Counted from the stretch's first letter, positions 26,270 through 35,852 are shown. The stretch is 64,000 nt of DNA from Phyllobacterium sp. OV277 (GCF_900104355.1 NZ_FNIY01000009.1:62001-126000); one strand, 5' to 3'. The notes: a model not told the origin generated them from the sequence alone. Made by a program: numbers and translations.

Positions 26270-28282
26270 TCACGCAAATTCCATGATAACAGCATCGACG
26301 GCCAGACTATCCCCCTGTTTGGCGTTGATGGCTGAAACGGTCAGATCGCGATCGGCGCGCAGCACGTTTTCCATTTTCATGGCTTCGACAATTGCCAGCG
26401 TGTCGCCTGCTTTTACTTCCTGACCTTCGCTCACATTGATCGAGACGATCAGGCCGGGCATCGGGCATAGCAGCATTTTTGACGTATCGGGCGGCAGCTT
26501 CACCGGCATCAATTTTTCCAGCGCGGCGACATGGGTCTGCATGGCATGGCCAATGACCGACATGCCCTTCCAGTCAATGCGCATGCCATTGAGCACCGGG
26601 CGCAACTGTGCCTTCACCGAGCGGTCATCAATATAGCCGTCCCAGACCGCATCGCCGGGCCGCCAATCGCTGCGGATGGTAATGTCCTCCCCACCATGCA
26701 ACGAGAGTTCAATCTTGACTGGCGGCTTGGCAATACTCTGGTGAATGCTCACCGGCACATATTCATCATTGATCCGCACGTCCCATTCGGCGCGGATTTT
26801 GCCCGTATGTGGCCGTAGACGGTCACTGAGGCCGTCGAGGCGTCCCTTGCGCACCAATTCCACACTGAGAGCGATGGCGGCCAGTACGTCCCTGTCCTCG
26901 GCCGTGGGCGCGATGGGATGGAAGCCATCGGGGAACTCCTCAGCAATAAAACCGGTAGATAGCCGTCCTTCCCGCCAGCGCGGATGCTGCATCAATGCAG
27001 CAAGGAACGGAATGTTGTGCTCGATGCCGTCGACCACAAAAGTATCCAGCGCGTCAGCCATTGCATCGATGGCTTCAAGGCGGGTTGGCGCCCAGGTGCA
27101 GAGCTTTGCCACCATGGGGTCATAGAACATCGAAATCTCGGAGCCCTCGGTCACACCGGTATCATTGCGGATGATGGCTTTGCCAACCGGGCCCTCACTC
27201 GGCGGGCGATAGCGGGTCAGGCGACCAATCGAAGGCAGGAAATTGCGGTACGGGTCTTCCGCGTAGAGACGGCTTTCAATGGCCCAGCCGTTCAGCTTGA
27301 CATCCGACTGTTTCAGCTTGAGCTTTTCGCCCGCTGCAATCAGGATCATCTGCTCGACAAGATCAACGCCAGTGATCAGCTCCGTTACCGGATGCTCCAC
27401 CTGCAGGCGCGTGTTCATTTCAAGGAAATAGAAGTTGCGGTGCTTGTCGACGATAAATTCGACCGTACCGGCGCTTTGATAGTCAACGGCCTTGGCCAAT
27501 GCCACGGCCTGCTCGCCCATGGCCTTGCGGGTTGCTTCGTCAAGGAAGGGTGACGGCGCTTCCTCAACCACTTTCTGGTTGCGGCGCTGCACGGAACACT
27601 CGCGCTCGCCCAGATAGATGCAATTGCCAAAACTATCGCCGAGCACCTGAATTTCGATATGGCGCGGCTCAACGACGAATTTTTCGATGAAAACCCGGTC
27701 GTCGCCGAAGGAATTGCGCGCTTCCGAGGTAGCGCGTTCAAACCCGTCGCGCACTTCGCTCTCGTCCCACGCAATGCGCATTCCCTTACCACCGCCGCCA
27801 GCGGAAGCCTTGATCATCACGGGGTAGCCGATCTGACCGGCGATCTTTTCCGCATGGGCGCCATCGGTGATGATGTCAAGAAAGCCCGGCACGGTGTTGA
27901 CCTTGGCGGCATTGGCAAACTTTTTCGATTCGATCTTGTCGCCCATGGCGATGATCGCCCTGGGTTTTGGCCCGATAAAAATGATACCTTGCTTCTCAAG
28001 CGCCTCGCAGAAGGAGGCACGCTCGGACAGGAAACCATAGCCGGGATGAACCGCTTCCGCGCCTGTTGCCTTGCAGGCGGCGATGATCTTGTCCGCGACG
28101 AGATAGCTTTCGGAGGCTGCAGCAGGGCCGATATGCACCGCTTCGTCGGCCATTTCGACATGAACAGCATCGCGATCCGCATCGGAATAGACGGCGACCG
28201 TGGCGATCCCCATTTTCCTTGCCGACTTGATGACACGGCAGGCAATTTCCCCACGGTTTGCAATCAGGATTTTCTTGAACAC
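26270..28282 (-). CDS. pccA: Propionyl-CoA/acetyl-CoA carboxylase alpha subunit
   Basis: 670-residue biotin-dependent carboxylase subunit, probably PccA, converting propionyl-CoA to methylmalonyl-CoA with a PccB partner not in the window. It has the biotin carboxylase domain (IANRGEIACR at the start, GGGGKGMR near 165), a middle BT domain and a C-terminal biotinyl domain with EAMKMENV. The start is GTG at 28282, 9 bases after GGGAGG; the protein then begins with the family-typical FKKILIANRGE. It would use propionyl-CoA from branched-chain amino acid breakdown, for which the bkd operon is nearby. Confidence 0.92.
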   Translation of the reverse strand: MFKKILIANRGEIACRVIKSARKMGIATVAVYSDADRDAVHVEMADEAVHIGPAAASESYLVADKIIAACKATGAEAVHPGYGFLSERASFCEALEKQGIIFIGPKPRAIIAMGDKIESKKFANAAKVNTVPGFLDIITDGAHAEKIAGQIGYPVMIKASAGGGGKGMRIAWDESEVRDGFERATSEARNSFGDDRVFIEKFVVEPRHIEIQVLGDSFGNCIYLGERECSVQRRNQKVVEEAPSPFLDEATRKAMGEQAVALAKAVDYQSAGTVEFIVDKHRNFYFLEMNTRLQVEHPVTELITGVDLVEQMILIAAGEKLKLKQSDVKLNGWAIESRLYAEDPYRNFLPSIGRLTRYRPPSEGPVGKAIIRNDTGVTEGSEISMFYDPMVAKLCTWAPTRLEAIDAMADALDTFVVDGIEHNIPFLAALMQHPRWREGRLSTGFIAEEFPDGFHPIAPTAEDRDVLAAIALSVELVRKGRLDGLSDRLRPHTGKIRAEWDVRINDEYVPVSIHQSIAKPPVKIELSLHGGEDITIRSDWRPGDAVWDGYIDDRSVKAQLRPVLNGMRIDWKGMSVIGHAMQTHVAALEKLMPVKLPPDTSKMLLCPMPGLIVSINVSEGQEVKAGDTLAIVEAMKMENVLRADRDLTVSAINAKQGDSLAVDAVIMEFA

Positions 28283-28356
28283 TTTTATGGACCTCCCGCA
28301 CAAAATGCGTCTTTGGTTCTATTGCCAATGGCAGCTTTGCTCAACAGGTAAGATCG

Positions 28357-29283
28357 CTAATTGAAAGCGGGCTCCGGAGCCTTCTGTTTTTTGCCTTCGC
28401 GCCAGACCACATAGGCACCCGACGCGATGATAATGGCGATACCAAGCCATTTCGAAGCGGTCGGAAACTCCTGAAATACGAAGAGGCCAATAATGACGGC
28501 CATGACGATTTCGAGATATTGGAATGGCGCCAGAAGCGAGGCAGGTGCAAGGCGCGAGGCCTGCACAACCAGAAGATGCCCACCCGTGGCAATTGCCCCG
28601 ATGGCAAACAGCAGGAACCACGACATGCCCGTTGACGGCGTTCCCAGCGTCATATCGCTGACGCCGAACCAAGCACCCAAAAACAGAGCAATGATGACTG
28701 TCACCGTGCCGCCAATGCCCGCATAAAGCTGCATGACAAGCGGCGTATCATGGGCGCCAAAGCGGCGATTGAGAACGAGATAGACGGCAAAGAGCGCCGC
28801 CGTGCCCAGCGGCAGAAGCGACACCCAACCGAAAAGCTCCCAGCTTGGCTGGATAACGATCAGCGTGCCGATAAACCCGATGGCAACGGCAATGCGCCTG
28901 CGCCAGCCCACCGTCTCTTTCAGGACGACAGCGGAGAGCAGCGTCAGCATCAGCGGTTCGACAAAGAACACCGCCATGGCATCAGCCAGCGGCATATATT
29001 TGACGGCGGCGAAGAAACACAGGCTGCCAATCCCCATCAGAAAGCCGCGAAACAGATTGCCCCAGAGATTGTGTGGTTTCAGAGAATGCATACCTGTCAG
29101 CGCGACAATAATCAGCAAAGTCAGGATTGTCTGGACCACGAAGCGGGAGAGCGTCACGGTCGCAGGTGGCAGGCTATCGACCGTTGAAAGCCATTTGGCG
29201 ATCGCATCCATCATCGGCAGGATAAACATGGCACCGGCCATCGTTCCAACGCCCCTCATTTGCGGTGAGGTTGTGTTTTCCAT
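28357..29283 (-). CDS. DMT superfamily transporter (two EamA domains)
   Basis: 308-residue inner-membrane protein with about ten hydrophobic segments arranged as two EamA repeats, as in drug/metabolite exporters. Family members export amino acids, nucleosides or drugs; substrate is not predictable. It lies 74 bases upstream of pccA on the same strand and is divergent from a small HTH gene, which might regulate it. Confidence 0.87.
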   Translation of the reverse strand: MENTTSPQMRGVGTMAGAMFILPMMDAIAKWLSTVDSLPPATVTLSRFVVQTILTLLIIVALTGMHSLKPHNLWGNLFRGFLMGIGSLCFFAAVKYMPLADAMAVFFVEPLMLTLLSAVVLKETVGWRRRIAVAIGFIGTLIVIQPSWELFGWVSLLPLGTAALFAVYLVLNRRFGAHDTPLVMQLYAGIGGTVTVIIALFLGAWFGVSDMTLGTPSTGMSWFLLFAIGAIATGGHLLVVQASRLAPASLLAPFQYLEIVMAVIIGLFVFQEFPTASKWLGIAIIIASGAYVVWREGKKQKAPEPAFN

Positions 29284-29471
29284 GCTGTCGACCTTTCCGG
29301 GACAAATAGCTCAGGCGAGGCCTTCTGGCATATCGGCTCTGTGGAAAAATGCAATCGCCCGGAGAATGGAATACTGACGCAAAACGGCGGCAGATTTGAC
29401 TTTTCAGCCAGTAAATGTTGCAAAAGGCCCCTCCCACACCCGCAAAAACAAGAAAAAAATGGAGAATCCCC

Positions 29472-29852
29472 ATGACTTTTTCCAATAACATCATGACTGA
29501 TGTGCCCGATATGGACACGACAGGCGGCCGCCTGTCGCGCGCCCGTGATGCCAAGTCCATGACAGTGGCAGAACTGGCTGAACGTATTGGTGTCCAAGCA
29601 GAAACGCTTGCCGCCTGGGAATCCGACCGGTCGGAACCGCGCGCCAACAGATTGTTCATGCTGGCAGGTTCGTTGGGCGTTACGCCGACATGGCTGATGC
29701 ACGGTGTCGGGCAATCACCTGACGAAAGCGAAACAGTCGACGATAATCAGGTGCTGAAAAGCCAGATTGCGAATCTCAAGGTTCTGCATGAAGCGCTTGG
29801 CGAGCGCATTGAAGAACTCGAAAAGGTGGTCTTAAGCCTTAAAGCGGCTTGA
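29472..29852 (+). CDS. Small HTH (Cro/CI type) regulator with C-terminal coiled coil
   Basis: 126 residues. HTH_3 domain at about 18-72 (MTVAELAERIGVQAETLAAWE), then a helical tail (LKSQIANLKVLHEALGERI) likely to form a dimerising coiled coil. The ATG at 29472 follows GGAG; an upstream in-frame codon at 29415 is not needed. It stands alone between the DMT transporter and parE. Target unknown. Confidence 0.85.
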   Translation: MTFSNNIMTDVPDMDTTGGRLSRARDAKSMTVAELAERIGVQAETLAAWESDRSEPRANRLFMLAGSLGVTPTWLMHGVGQSPDESETVDDNQVLKSQIANLKVLHEALGERIEELEKVVLSLKAA

Positions 29853-29983
29853 AACCTGGGTTATCAGACCATAGTTCTGTGGTGAACGCCGGAACAGATC
29901 GCGAACTCCCATCGCGTTTCCATGCGAACCATGTAAAGATTGCTGGTGATTCGCAGCCCCTGTAGCATTGGCCAAAATACGAT

Positions 29984-32107
29984 ATGGATGACAATAACGA
30001 CCTCTTTTCAGCGATAGTCAAAACAGCACGGGAACGTCAGGCGGGGGTTGCGCAACCTAAGCCCGAACCTGTTGTGACCCCGGCCGCTCCAGTGACGCCA
30101 GTCACGTCAGTGACACCTGTGAAAATCGCACCTGCTCCGGCGGCCAAAGCATCCCCGCGTTCAACACCCGCAAGCAGCGGCAGCTACAGCGCTGCGGATA
30201 TTGAGGTTCTCGAAGGGCTTGAGCCGGTTCGCCGCCGCCCCGGCATGTATATTGGCGGAACGGATGAGCGGGCGCTGCATCACCTTTTCGCCGAAGTCAT
30301 CGACAATGCCATGGACGAAGCGGTGGCTGGCCATGCCAATTTCATCGATATCGACCTTGACGAGAACGGCTATCTCTCGGTGACGGACAATGGCCGCGGT
30401 ATCCCGATCGATGCGCACCCCAAATTCAAAGACAAATCTGCTCTCGAAGTCATCATGACGACGCTTCACTCCGGTGGCAAATTTGACTCGAAGGTCTATG
30501 AGACCTCCGGTGGTCTGCACGGCGTTGGCATTTCCGTCGTCAATGCCCTGTCCGATCACGTGGAAGTGGAAGTGGCGCTCAACCGGCGTCTTTACCGGCA
30601 GCGGTTTTCGCGTGGCCACCCTCTCGGCCCCCTTGAGGATATTGGCGAGGTGCACAACCGTCGCGGTACGCGCGTGACATTTCATCCGGACCCCGATATT
30701 TTTGGTCAGGGCGCCAAGTTTGATCCTGCCCGGCTTTTCAAGATGGCGCGGTCCAAGGCCTATCTCTTCGGCGGCGTTGAAATCCGCTGGAATTGTGCGC
30801 CGTCATTGCTCGACCCGAAGGACCCGACGCCCGACAAGGCGGTTTTCCACTTTCCCGGCGGATTGAAGGATTATCTCGGCGCTTCGCTTGGCAAGGATTT
30901 TCAGGTTACGCGCGAAATGTTCGCAGGTAAGACCGAAAAGACCAGTGGCCATGGCGCGCTGGAATGGGCCGTTGCCTGGTATGGCGGCGATGGCTTTGTC
31001 AATTCCTATTGCAACACCATCCCGACAGGCGAAGGCGGCACGCACGAGGCGGGTCTGCGCATCGCCCTTACCCGTGGCCTCAAAGCCTATGCGGAACTAA
31101 CAGGCAACAAGCGTGCCTCAATCATCACCACCGATGACGTGATGATTTCTTCGGCGGCCATGCTGTCCGTGTTCATCCGTGAGCCGGAGTTTGTCGGCCA
31201 GACCAAGGACAAGCTGGCGACCGTTGAAGCGCAGCGTATCGTTGAAAACGCCATCCGCGATCCATTCGATCACTGGCTTGCTGCCTCGCCGCAGGAAGCA
31301 TCAAAACTGCTCGAATGGGTGGTGGAGCGCGCCGACGAGCGCGTAAAACGCCGTCAGGATAAGGAAGTCAACCGCAAGTCGGCCGTGCGCAAACTGCGTT
31401 TGCCGGGCAAGCTTGCCGATTGCAGCCAGACCGGCGCGCTTGGCGCTGAACTTTTCATCGTTGAGGGTGATTCAGCTGGCGGTTCGGCCAAGCAGGCGCG
31501 CGATCGCGCCACGCAGGCGGTTTTGCCGCTACGGGGTAAAATCCTCAATGTGGTCAGTGCCGGTCGCGAAAAGATGACTGCCAACCAGCAGATCGGTGAT
31601 CTTATCCTCGCGCTCGGCTGCGGCACACGGTCAAAATATCGCGATGAGGATTTGCGTTACGACCGCGTTATCATCATGACCGACGCTGACGTCGATGGTG
31701 CGCACATCGCCTCGCTGCTGATAACCTTCTTCTATCAGGAAATGCCTGATCTTATCCGCAATGGCCATCTGTTCCTTGGCGTTCCGCCGCTTTATCGCAT
31801 CGCTCAGGGCGGCAAAGTTGCCTATGCGCGCGATGATGCCCACAAGGATGAATTGATGCGCACGCTGTTCACCGGAAAAGGCAAAATTGAAATCGGACGC
31901 TTCAAAGGCCTTGGCGAAATGCGCGCCGACCAGCTCAAGGAAACGACGATGGATCGCAAGAAACGCACGCTCCTGCGCGTTCAGATCGATGAGGAATGGA
32001 TCGAAGAAACCAGAATTGCGGTGGATGATTTGATGGGCACCAAGCCCGAAGCCCGCTTCCGGTTTATTCAGGACCGCGCTGCATTCGTGGAAGAGCTGGA
32101 TATTTGA
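29984..32107 (+). CDS. parE: DNA topoisomerase IV subunit B
   Basis: 707-residue GHKL ATPase subunit that with ParC unlinks daughter chromosomes. Visible: ATPase motif VTDNGRGIPID near 126, GGLHGVGISVVNALS near 172, the TOPRIM motif EGDSAGGSAKQARD near 495, and the C-terminal FKGLGEMRADQL. The first ~60 residues before the ATPase domain are a Pro/Val/Thr/Ala-rich low-complexity extension (VTPAAPVTPVTSVTP). ParE rather than GyrB is supported by length and by the missing GyrB-type C-terminal insertion. Confidence 0.93.
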   Translation: MDDNNDLFSAIVKTARERQAGVAQPKPEPVVTPAAPVTPVTSVTPVKIAPAPAAKASPRSTPASSGSYSAADIEVLEGLEPVRRRPGMYIGGTDERALHHLFAEVIDNAMDEAVAGHANFIDIDLDENGYLSVTDNGRGIPIDAHPKFKDKSALEVIMTTLHSGGKFDSKVYETSGGLHGVGISVVNALSDHVEVEVALNRRLYRQRFSRGHPLGPLEDIGEVHNRRGTRVTFHPDPDIFGQGAKFDPARLFKMARSKAYLFGGVEIRWNCAPSLLDPKDPTPDKAVFHFPGGLKDYLGASLGKDFQVTREMFAGKTEKTSGHGALEWAVAWYGGDGFVNSYCNTIPTGEGGTHEAGLRIALTRGLKAYAELTGNKRASIITTDDVMISSAAMLSVFIREPEFVGQTKDKLATVEAQRIVENAIRDPFDHWLAASPQEASKLLEWVVERADERVKRRQDKEVNRKSAVRKLRLPGKLADCSQTGALGAELFIVEGDSAGGSAKQARDRATQAVLPLRGKILNVVSAGREKMTANQQIGDLILALGCGTRSKYRDEDLRYDRVIIMTDADVDGAHIASLLITFFYQEMPDLIRNGHLFLGVPPLYRIAQGGKVAYARDDAHKDELMRTLFTGKGKIEIGRFKGLGEMRADQLKETTMDRKKRTLLRVQIDEEWIEETRIAVDDLMGTKPEARFRFIQDRAAFVEELDI

Positions 32108-32132
32108 ACATCCGTTTGAGGTAATCAGTTTG

Positions 32133-32166
32133 AAATGGCGGTGCTTCGGTACCGCCATTTTTGTTT
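32133..32166 (+). terminator. Intrinsic terminator of parE
   Basis: AAATGGCGGT and ACCGCCATTT with an 8-base loop containing TTCG, followed by TTGTTT, 26 bases after the stop. Confidence 0.88.
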
Positions 32167-32180
32167 GGAGGGGTGAATGC

Positions 32181-32362
32181 TGGTGGTTCGTGGTTCGACA
32201 TAACACCATGAGGGAGATGGTGGGTTGCACAACCATTGTCGCGCCCTTCGACAGGCTCAGGATGAGGGAGAGTGTTGGCTGCAATGCTAATCGCCAACCG
32301 GTGCAGAATAGAGCACCTTGCAACCCTCCCTCTCCCTCATGGTGAGCTTGTCGAACCACGCG
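32181..32362. repeat. Intergenic element, family 2, copy A
   Basis: Begins with GTGGTTCGTGGTTCGACA and ends with its inverted counterpart (GAGCTTGTCGAACCACG). Inside are CTTCGACAGGCTCAGGATGA and a GCAATGCTAATCG core shared with the other copies. Short spurious reading frames with LPHGELVEPR arise from this sequence. Confidence 0.8.
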
Positions 32363-32412
32363 CTATGTTACTGCAACAATCTTTTCAAAGAAAAATCATG
32401 CCAACTTATCCA

Positions 32413-32661
32413 ACACCATCCCACCTCGCTTATTCTGATGGTGTCCTTTCCGGCGGGAATGCTCCGGAAACTTTCTGAAGTCAGGAAAGGATCGGTGATT
32501 TCATCTGCGGGGAGAACCCAGCCGCAGGGGAATCGGTTTTATCTCACAAGGGTAAAATCAGTCATCGGGACGGGTGATCCGGGAGTTTTCTTGGTTGAAA
32601 CAGGAAAATCTCCGGGGAACGCACTGATTAAACTACCAATACCAAGACTTCCGCGTTCCCC
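32413..32661. other. Non-coding hairpin array (possible structured RNA)
   Basis: Consecutive inverted repeats: ACACCATC/GATGGTGT (32413-32444), TTTCCGG/CCGGAAA (32447-32470), CTTTC.../GGAAAG (32471-32489), CTGCGG/CCGCAG (32505-32527), GGTTTTA/TAAAATC (32535-32549), a long imperfect stem around TTTTCTTG/CAGGAAAA (32579-32615), and GGGGAACGC/GCGTTCCCC (32614-32661). The last two overlap and would compete. No convincing protein is encoded on either strand. It lies in the 1035-base gap between parE and lpdA. Confidence 0.55.
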
Positions 32662-32763
32662 TTTGGATCGCCCGTCTTTCCCACCTTATCAATAGCCAGA
32701 CGCGAAAGCGGGTGTGGTGATGGGGGAGTGTGTTCCGTAACTGCAATGTTGTGGATGCAATAA

Positions 32764-32917
32764 CCCCCCTGTCCTGTCGGACATCTCCCCCACAAGGGGG
32801 GAGATCACATTGACATCAACGCCTTTGCACAACCGGAAACTTTGCAAATTGTGCAAGATAGCATTGAAGGCTGATCTCCCCCCTTGTGGGGGAGATGTCC
32901 GACAGGACAGAGGGGGG
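32764..32917. repeat. Long inverted repeat with about 45-base arms
   Basis: Arms at 32764-32807 and 32872-32917 contain CATCTCCCCCACAAGGGGGG and its complement, including TGTCCTGTCGGACA. The 64-base centre holds a second nested inverted repeat (TTGCACAA at 32825-32832 with TTGTGCAA at 32849-32856). No coding sequence inside. Confidence 0.85.
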
Positions 32918-32944
32918 TGAGCACCGCCGATATGTATGCATGGT

Positions 32945-33088
32945 GCGAGGTTCGTGGTGCGTGGTTCGACAAGCTCACCATGAGGGAGAGCGGTGGATGC
33001 AACGCTAATCGCGAAGATTGCAGATCTCAAAGGTCGCAGAATTTAGCACCCCTCATCCTGAGCCTGTCGAAGGGCGAACCACGCACCA
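32945..33088. repeat. Intergenic element, family 2, copy B
   Basis: Starts with GAGGTTCGTGGTGCGTGG and GGTTCGACAAGCTCACCATG, has the GATGCAACGCTAATCGC core, and ends with CATCCTGAGCCTGTCGAAGG followed by CGAACCACGCACC. The ends are inverted relative to each other. Confidence 0.82.
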
Positions 33089-33091
33089 CCC

Positions 33092-33122
33092 ACAAACAAA
33101 AAGGGCGCCATCACTGGCGCCC
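33092..33122 (-). terminator. Intrinsic terminator of the bkd-lpdA operon
   Basis: On the minus strand GGGCGCCA, a 4-base loop and TGGCGCCC are followed by TTTTTGTTTG, 20 bases after the lpdA stop. Confidence 0.88.
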
Positions 33123-33142
33123 TGATGCGGCAATAAATCTGA

Positions 33143-34540
33143 TTAGATATGCAGCGCGTGACCCAGCGCCTTGAGGGCGGCTTCCTGAAAGCCCTCGCCC
33201 TGTGTCGGGTGGGCGTGGATTGTCCCGGCAATGTCTTCCAGACGCGCGCCCATTTCCATGGCGAGCGCGAAGGAAGCGGAAAGTTCGGAAACCCCATGCC
33301 CCACCGCCTGAATGCCGAGGATCAGATGATTGCTTGAAGCGGCGACCACACGCACAAACCCCTCCTCGCCTTCCTTGGTCATGGCGCGGCCATTGGCGGC
33401 GAAAGGAAAGAGTCCGATCTTGATCTCATGCCCGGCGGCTTTTGCCTCGTCTGGCGACAGGCCTACCGTGACAATCTCTGGGTCAGTGAAACAGACGGCA
33501 GCAATGGCGCGCTTGTCCCAGCTGCGGTTTTCGCCGGCAACGATTTCCGCCACCATCTCGCCCTGCGCCATGGCACGGTGTGCGAGCATGGGCTCGCCGG
33601 TGACATCGCCAATGGCATAGACGCCCCGCATGGATGTGCGGCATTTGTCATCAATGCGGACAAACCGGCCATCCATATCGAGGTCGATCTCTTCCAGTCC
33701 CCAGCCCGACGTAACAGGCTTACGGCCAACGGTGACGAGTATCTTGTCGGCAGGAATTTTTTCATCCTTGCCATCAGCCGTTTCAATGAGCAGTGCATCG
33801 CCCTTGGTGGCAACGCCCTTGGCCTTCACACCCGTTAATACGGTGATGCCAAGCTCGTTCAGGTGTTTGACCACCGGACGGGTCAGTTCCGCATCATATT
33901 GCGGCAGAACTTTTGACTGTGCTTCGACCACAGTCACCTTGGAGCCAAGCTTTGCATAGGCAGTGCCAAGCTCAAGCCCGATATAGCCGCCGCCAACAAC
34001 CACGAGATTTTCAGGAATCTCAGGCAGGGACAGCGCTTCGGTCGAGGAAATGACATTGCCGCCAAAGGGCAGTGACGGCACTTCAACCGGCGCTGATCCC
34101 GTGGCAATCACCACATTTTCCGCGCGGATGATCTGTTGGCCTGTCAGCGTTTCCACCTCGATTGTCTTGCCATCGCGGAATTTTGCCTTGCCCGTGACGA
34201 TCTTGACGTTTGCTTTCTTCAAAAGACCGGCAACGCCATTGTTCAGACGGCTGACAATGCCGTCCTTCCAGGCGATTGTTTTGGAAAAGTCAATCGCGGG
34301 TTCGGTAACGGAAATGCCAAGCGGCGTCTGCTTTGCGGCGAAATGCGCGACCTTCGCGAACTCATCCGCCGCGTGGATCAGCGCCTTGGAGGGAATGCAG
34401 CCGACAAGCAGGCATGTACCGCCAACCTTTGCTGCCTCGACAATCACCGTGTCGACATTGAGCTGTCCGGCCCGAATGGCGCAGACATAGCCGCCGGGAC
34501 CAGCGCCAATGACCAGCAGCTTGCAGGAAATATCTTTCAT
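33143..34540 (-). CDS. lpdA: Dihydrolipoyl dehydrogenase (E3)
   Basis: 465-residue FAD enzyme that reoxidises the dihydrolipoyl groups of the E2 core with NAD. It has the N-terminal GAGPGGYVCA nucleotide fold near residue 12, the redox-active disulfide in GGTCLLVGCIPSK, the second fold VVGGGYIGLELG near 181 and the C-terminal catalytic His in HAHPTQGEG. It is last of four genes of the branched-chain 2-oxoacid dehydrogenase operon, 4 bases after the E2 gene, so it is the dedicated E3 (LpdV-like) of that complex. Confidence 0.95.
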   Translation of the reverse strand: MKDISCKLLVIGAGPGGYVCAIRAGQLNVDTVIVEAAKVGGTCLLVGCIPSKALIHAADEFAKVAHFAAKQTPLGISVTEPAIDFSKTIAWKDGIVSRLNNGVAGLLKKANVKIVTGKAKFRDGKTIEVETLTGQQIIRAENVVIATGSAPVEVPSLPFGGNVISSTEALSLPEIPENLVVVGGGYIGLELGTAYAKLGSKVTVVEAQSKVLPQYDAELTRPVVKHLNELGITVLTGVKAKGVATKGDALLIETADGKDEKIPADKILVTVGRKPVTSGWGLEEIDLDMDGRFVRIDDKCRTSMRGVYAIGDVTGEPMLAHRAMAQGEMVAEIVAGENRSWDKRAIAAVCFTDPEIVTVGLSPDEAKAAGHEIKIGLFPFAANGRAMTKEGEEGFVRVVAASSNHLILGIQAVGHGVSELSASFALAMEMGARLEDIAGTIHAHPTQGEGFQEAALKALGHALHI

Positions 34541-34544
34541 CGGA

Positions 34545-35843
34545 TCAACCCTCCACGAAAATCAGCGCTGGTGTTTCGAGCAGCGTCTTGATCCGCTGAA
34601 TAAAGACAGCGGCGTCCCAGCCATCGATGACGCGATGATCGAAGCTTGAGGACAGGTTCATCATCTTGCGCGGGATAAAGGCTGCGCCGTCCCACATTGG
34701 CCGGGTCATCATCTTGTTGACGCCGATAATGGCGACCTCGGGATAGTTGATGACAGGCGTGGTGACGATGCCGCCCATGCTGCCGAGCGAGGTGATGGTG
34801 ATGGTCGAGCCGGTCAGCTGCTCGCGCGTTGCCGTGCCGGTTTTGGCCGCATCTGCCAGAAGATTGACTTCGGCAGCACAGCCCCAGAGATCACGCGCTT
34901 CCGCATGTTTAACGACGGGCACTACAAGACCCGAAGGTGTCTGAGCAGCGATACCAATATGCACGCCGCCATGCTGATGAATGATATTGGCGTCATCATC
35001 GTAGAGCGCATTCAGCTGCGGCTGTTCGGCAATGGCTTTCACCATGGCACGCATCAGGAAGGGCAGCAGCGTCAGCTTTGGCTGGTCGGCGCGCTTCTTG
35101 GCATTGAGCAAGGCACGCAGCTCTTCCAGCGATGTGACGTCGATTTCTTCCACATAGGTGATGTGCGGAATGTGCGATTTGGCAATCGCCATTTTTTCCG
35201 CAATCTTGCGGCGCAGGCCCACCACCTTGATTTCCTTGACCGATGTATCGGGTGCAAGACCTGAGACAACAGGCTTTTGCGAGCCACGGGCAAAGAAAGT
35301 GTCGAGATCCTCATGGGTAATACGTTCGGCAGGACCAGTGCCAGTCACCTGCCTGAGGTCAACACCCGCATCACGGGCCCGCAGGCGCACGGCTGGCGAA
35401 GCAAGTGCCTTGTCGCCCTCGGCACGCGGTGCGCCGATGGTCACAGGTGCAGCCAAGGGTGTGTGAACAACCGGTACTGCGGGTTTTTCAACCGGCTTCT
35501 CGGCCTTGATCTCGGGCTTTGGCACGGCCTTGACGGGTTCAGCCTTTGGCTGTTCTGCCTCGGCAGGCTTCGCCGATTCCGGCGCCGGGGCATGGCCCTC
35601 GCCTTCGATCTTCAGGCGGATAATCGGCGAACCGATGGCAATCACCTGCCCGATCTCACCGCCCAGCCAGATAATTTCGCCGTCCACGGGTGACGGAATT
35701 TCTACGGTTGCCTTGTCGGTCATGACGGCGGCAAGGACCATATCCTCGCGCACGAGATCACCGACCCTTACATGCCATTCGACAAGTTCGGCTTCTGCAA
35801 CGCCTTCACCGACATCCGGCAGCTTGATGACATATTCACCCAT
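34545..35843 (-). CDS. bkdB: Branched-chain 2-oxoacid dehydrogenase E2 (lipoamide acyltransferase)
   Basis: 432 residues that form the core of the complex and transfer branched acyl groups to CoA. One N-terminal lipoyl domain (lipoyl lysine in MTDKATVEIPS near 44), an Ala/Pro/Lys/Glu-rich flexible linker (about 85-145), a peripheral subunit-binding domain (AVRLRARDAGVDL near 152) and a C-terminal catalytic domain with SSFDHRVIDG near 402. It needs octanoylation by LipB/LipA; lipB is in this window. Confidence 0.94.
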   Translation of the reverse strand: MGEYVIKLPDVGEGVAEAELVEWHVRVGDLVREDMVLAAVMTDKATVEIPSPVDGEIIWLGGEIGQVIAIGSPIIRLKIEGEGHAPAPESAKPAEAEQPKAEPVKAVPKPEIKAEKPVEKPAVPVVHTPLAAPVTIGAPRAEGDKALASPAVRLRARDAGVDLRQVTGTGPAERITHEDLDTFFARGSQKPVVSGLAPDTSVKEIKVVGLRRKIAEKMAIAKSHIPHITYVEEIDVTSLEELRALLNAKKRADQPKLTLLPFLMRAMVKAIAEQPQLNALYDDDANIIHQHGGVHIGIAAQTPSGLVVPVVKHAEARDLWGCAAEVNLLADAAKTGTATREQLTGSTITITSLGSMGGIVTTPVINYPEVAIIGVNKMMTRPMWDGAAFIPRKMMNLSSSFDHRVIDGWDAAVFIQRIKTLLETPALIFVEG

Positions 35844-35852
35844 CGCCAGCTC

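Noticed and set aside
32318-32695. Plus-strand frame of 125 codons across the hairpin array
   Set aside because: Starts in repeat sequence, has no ribosome binding site, and the region is dominated by inverted repeats. A protein cannot be fully excluded but is not supported.
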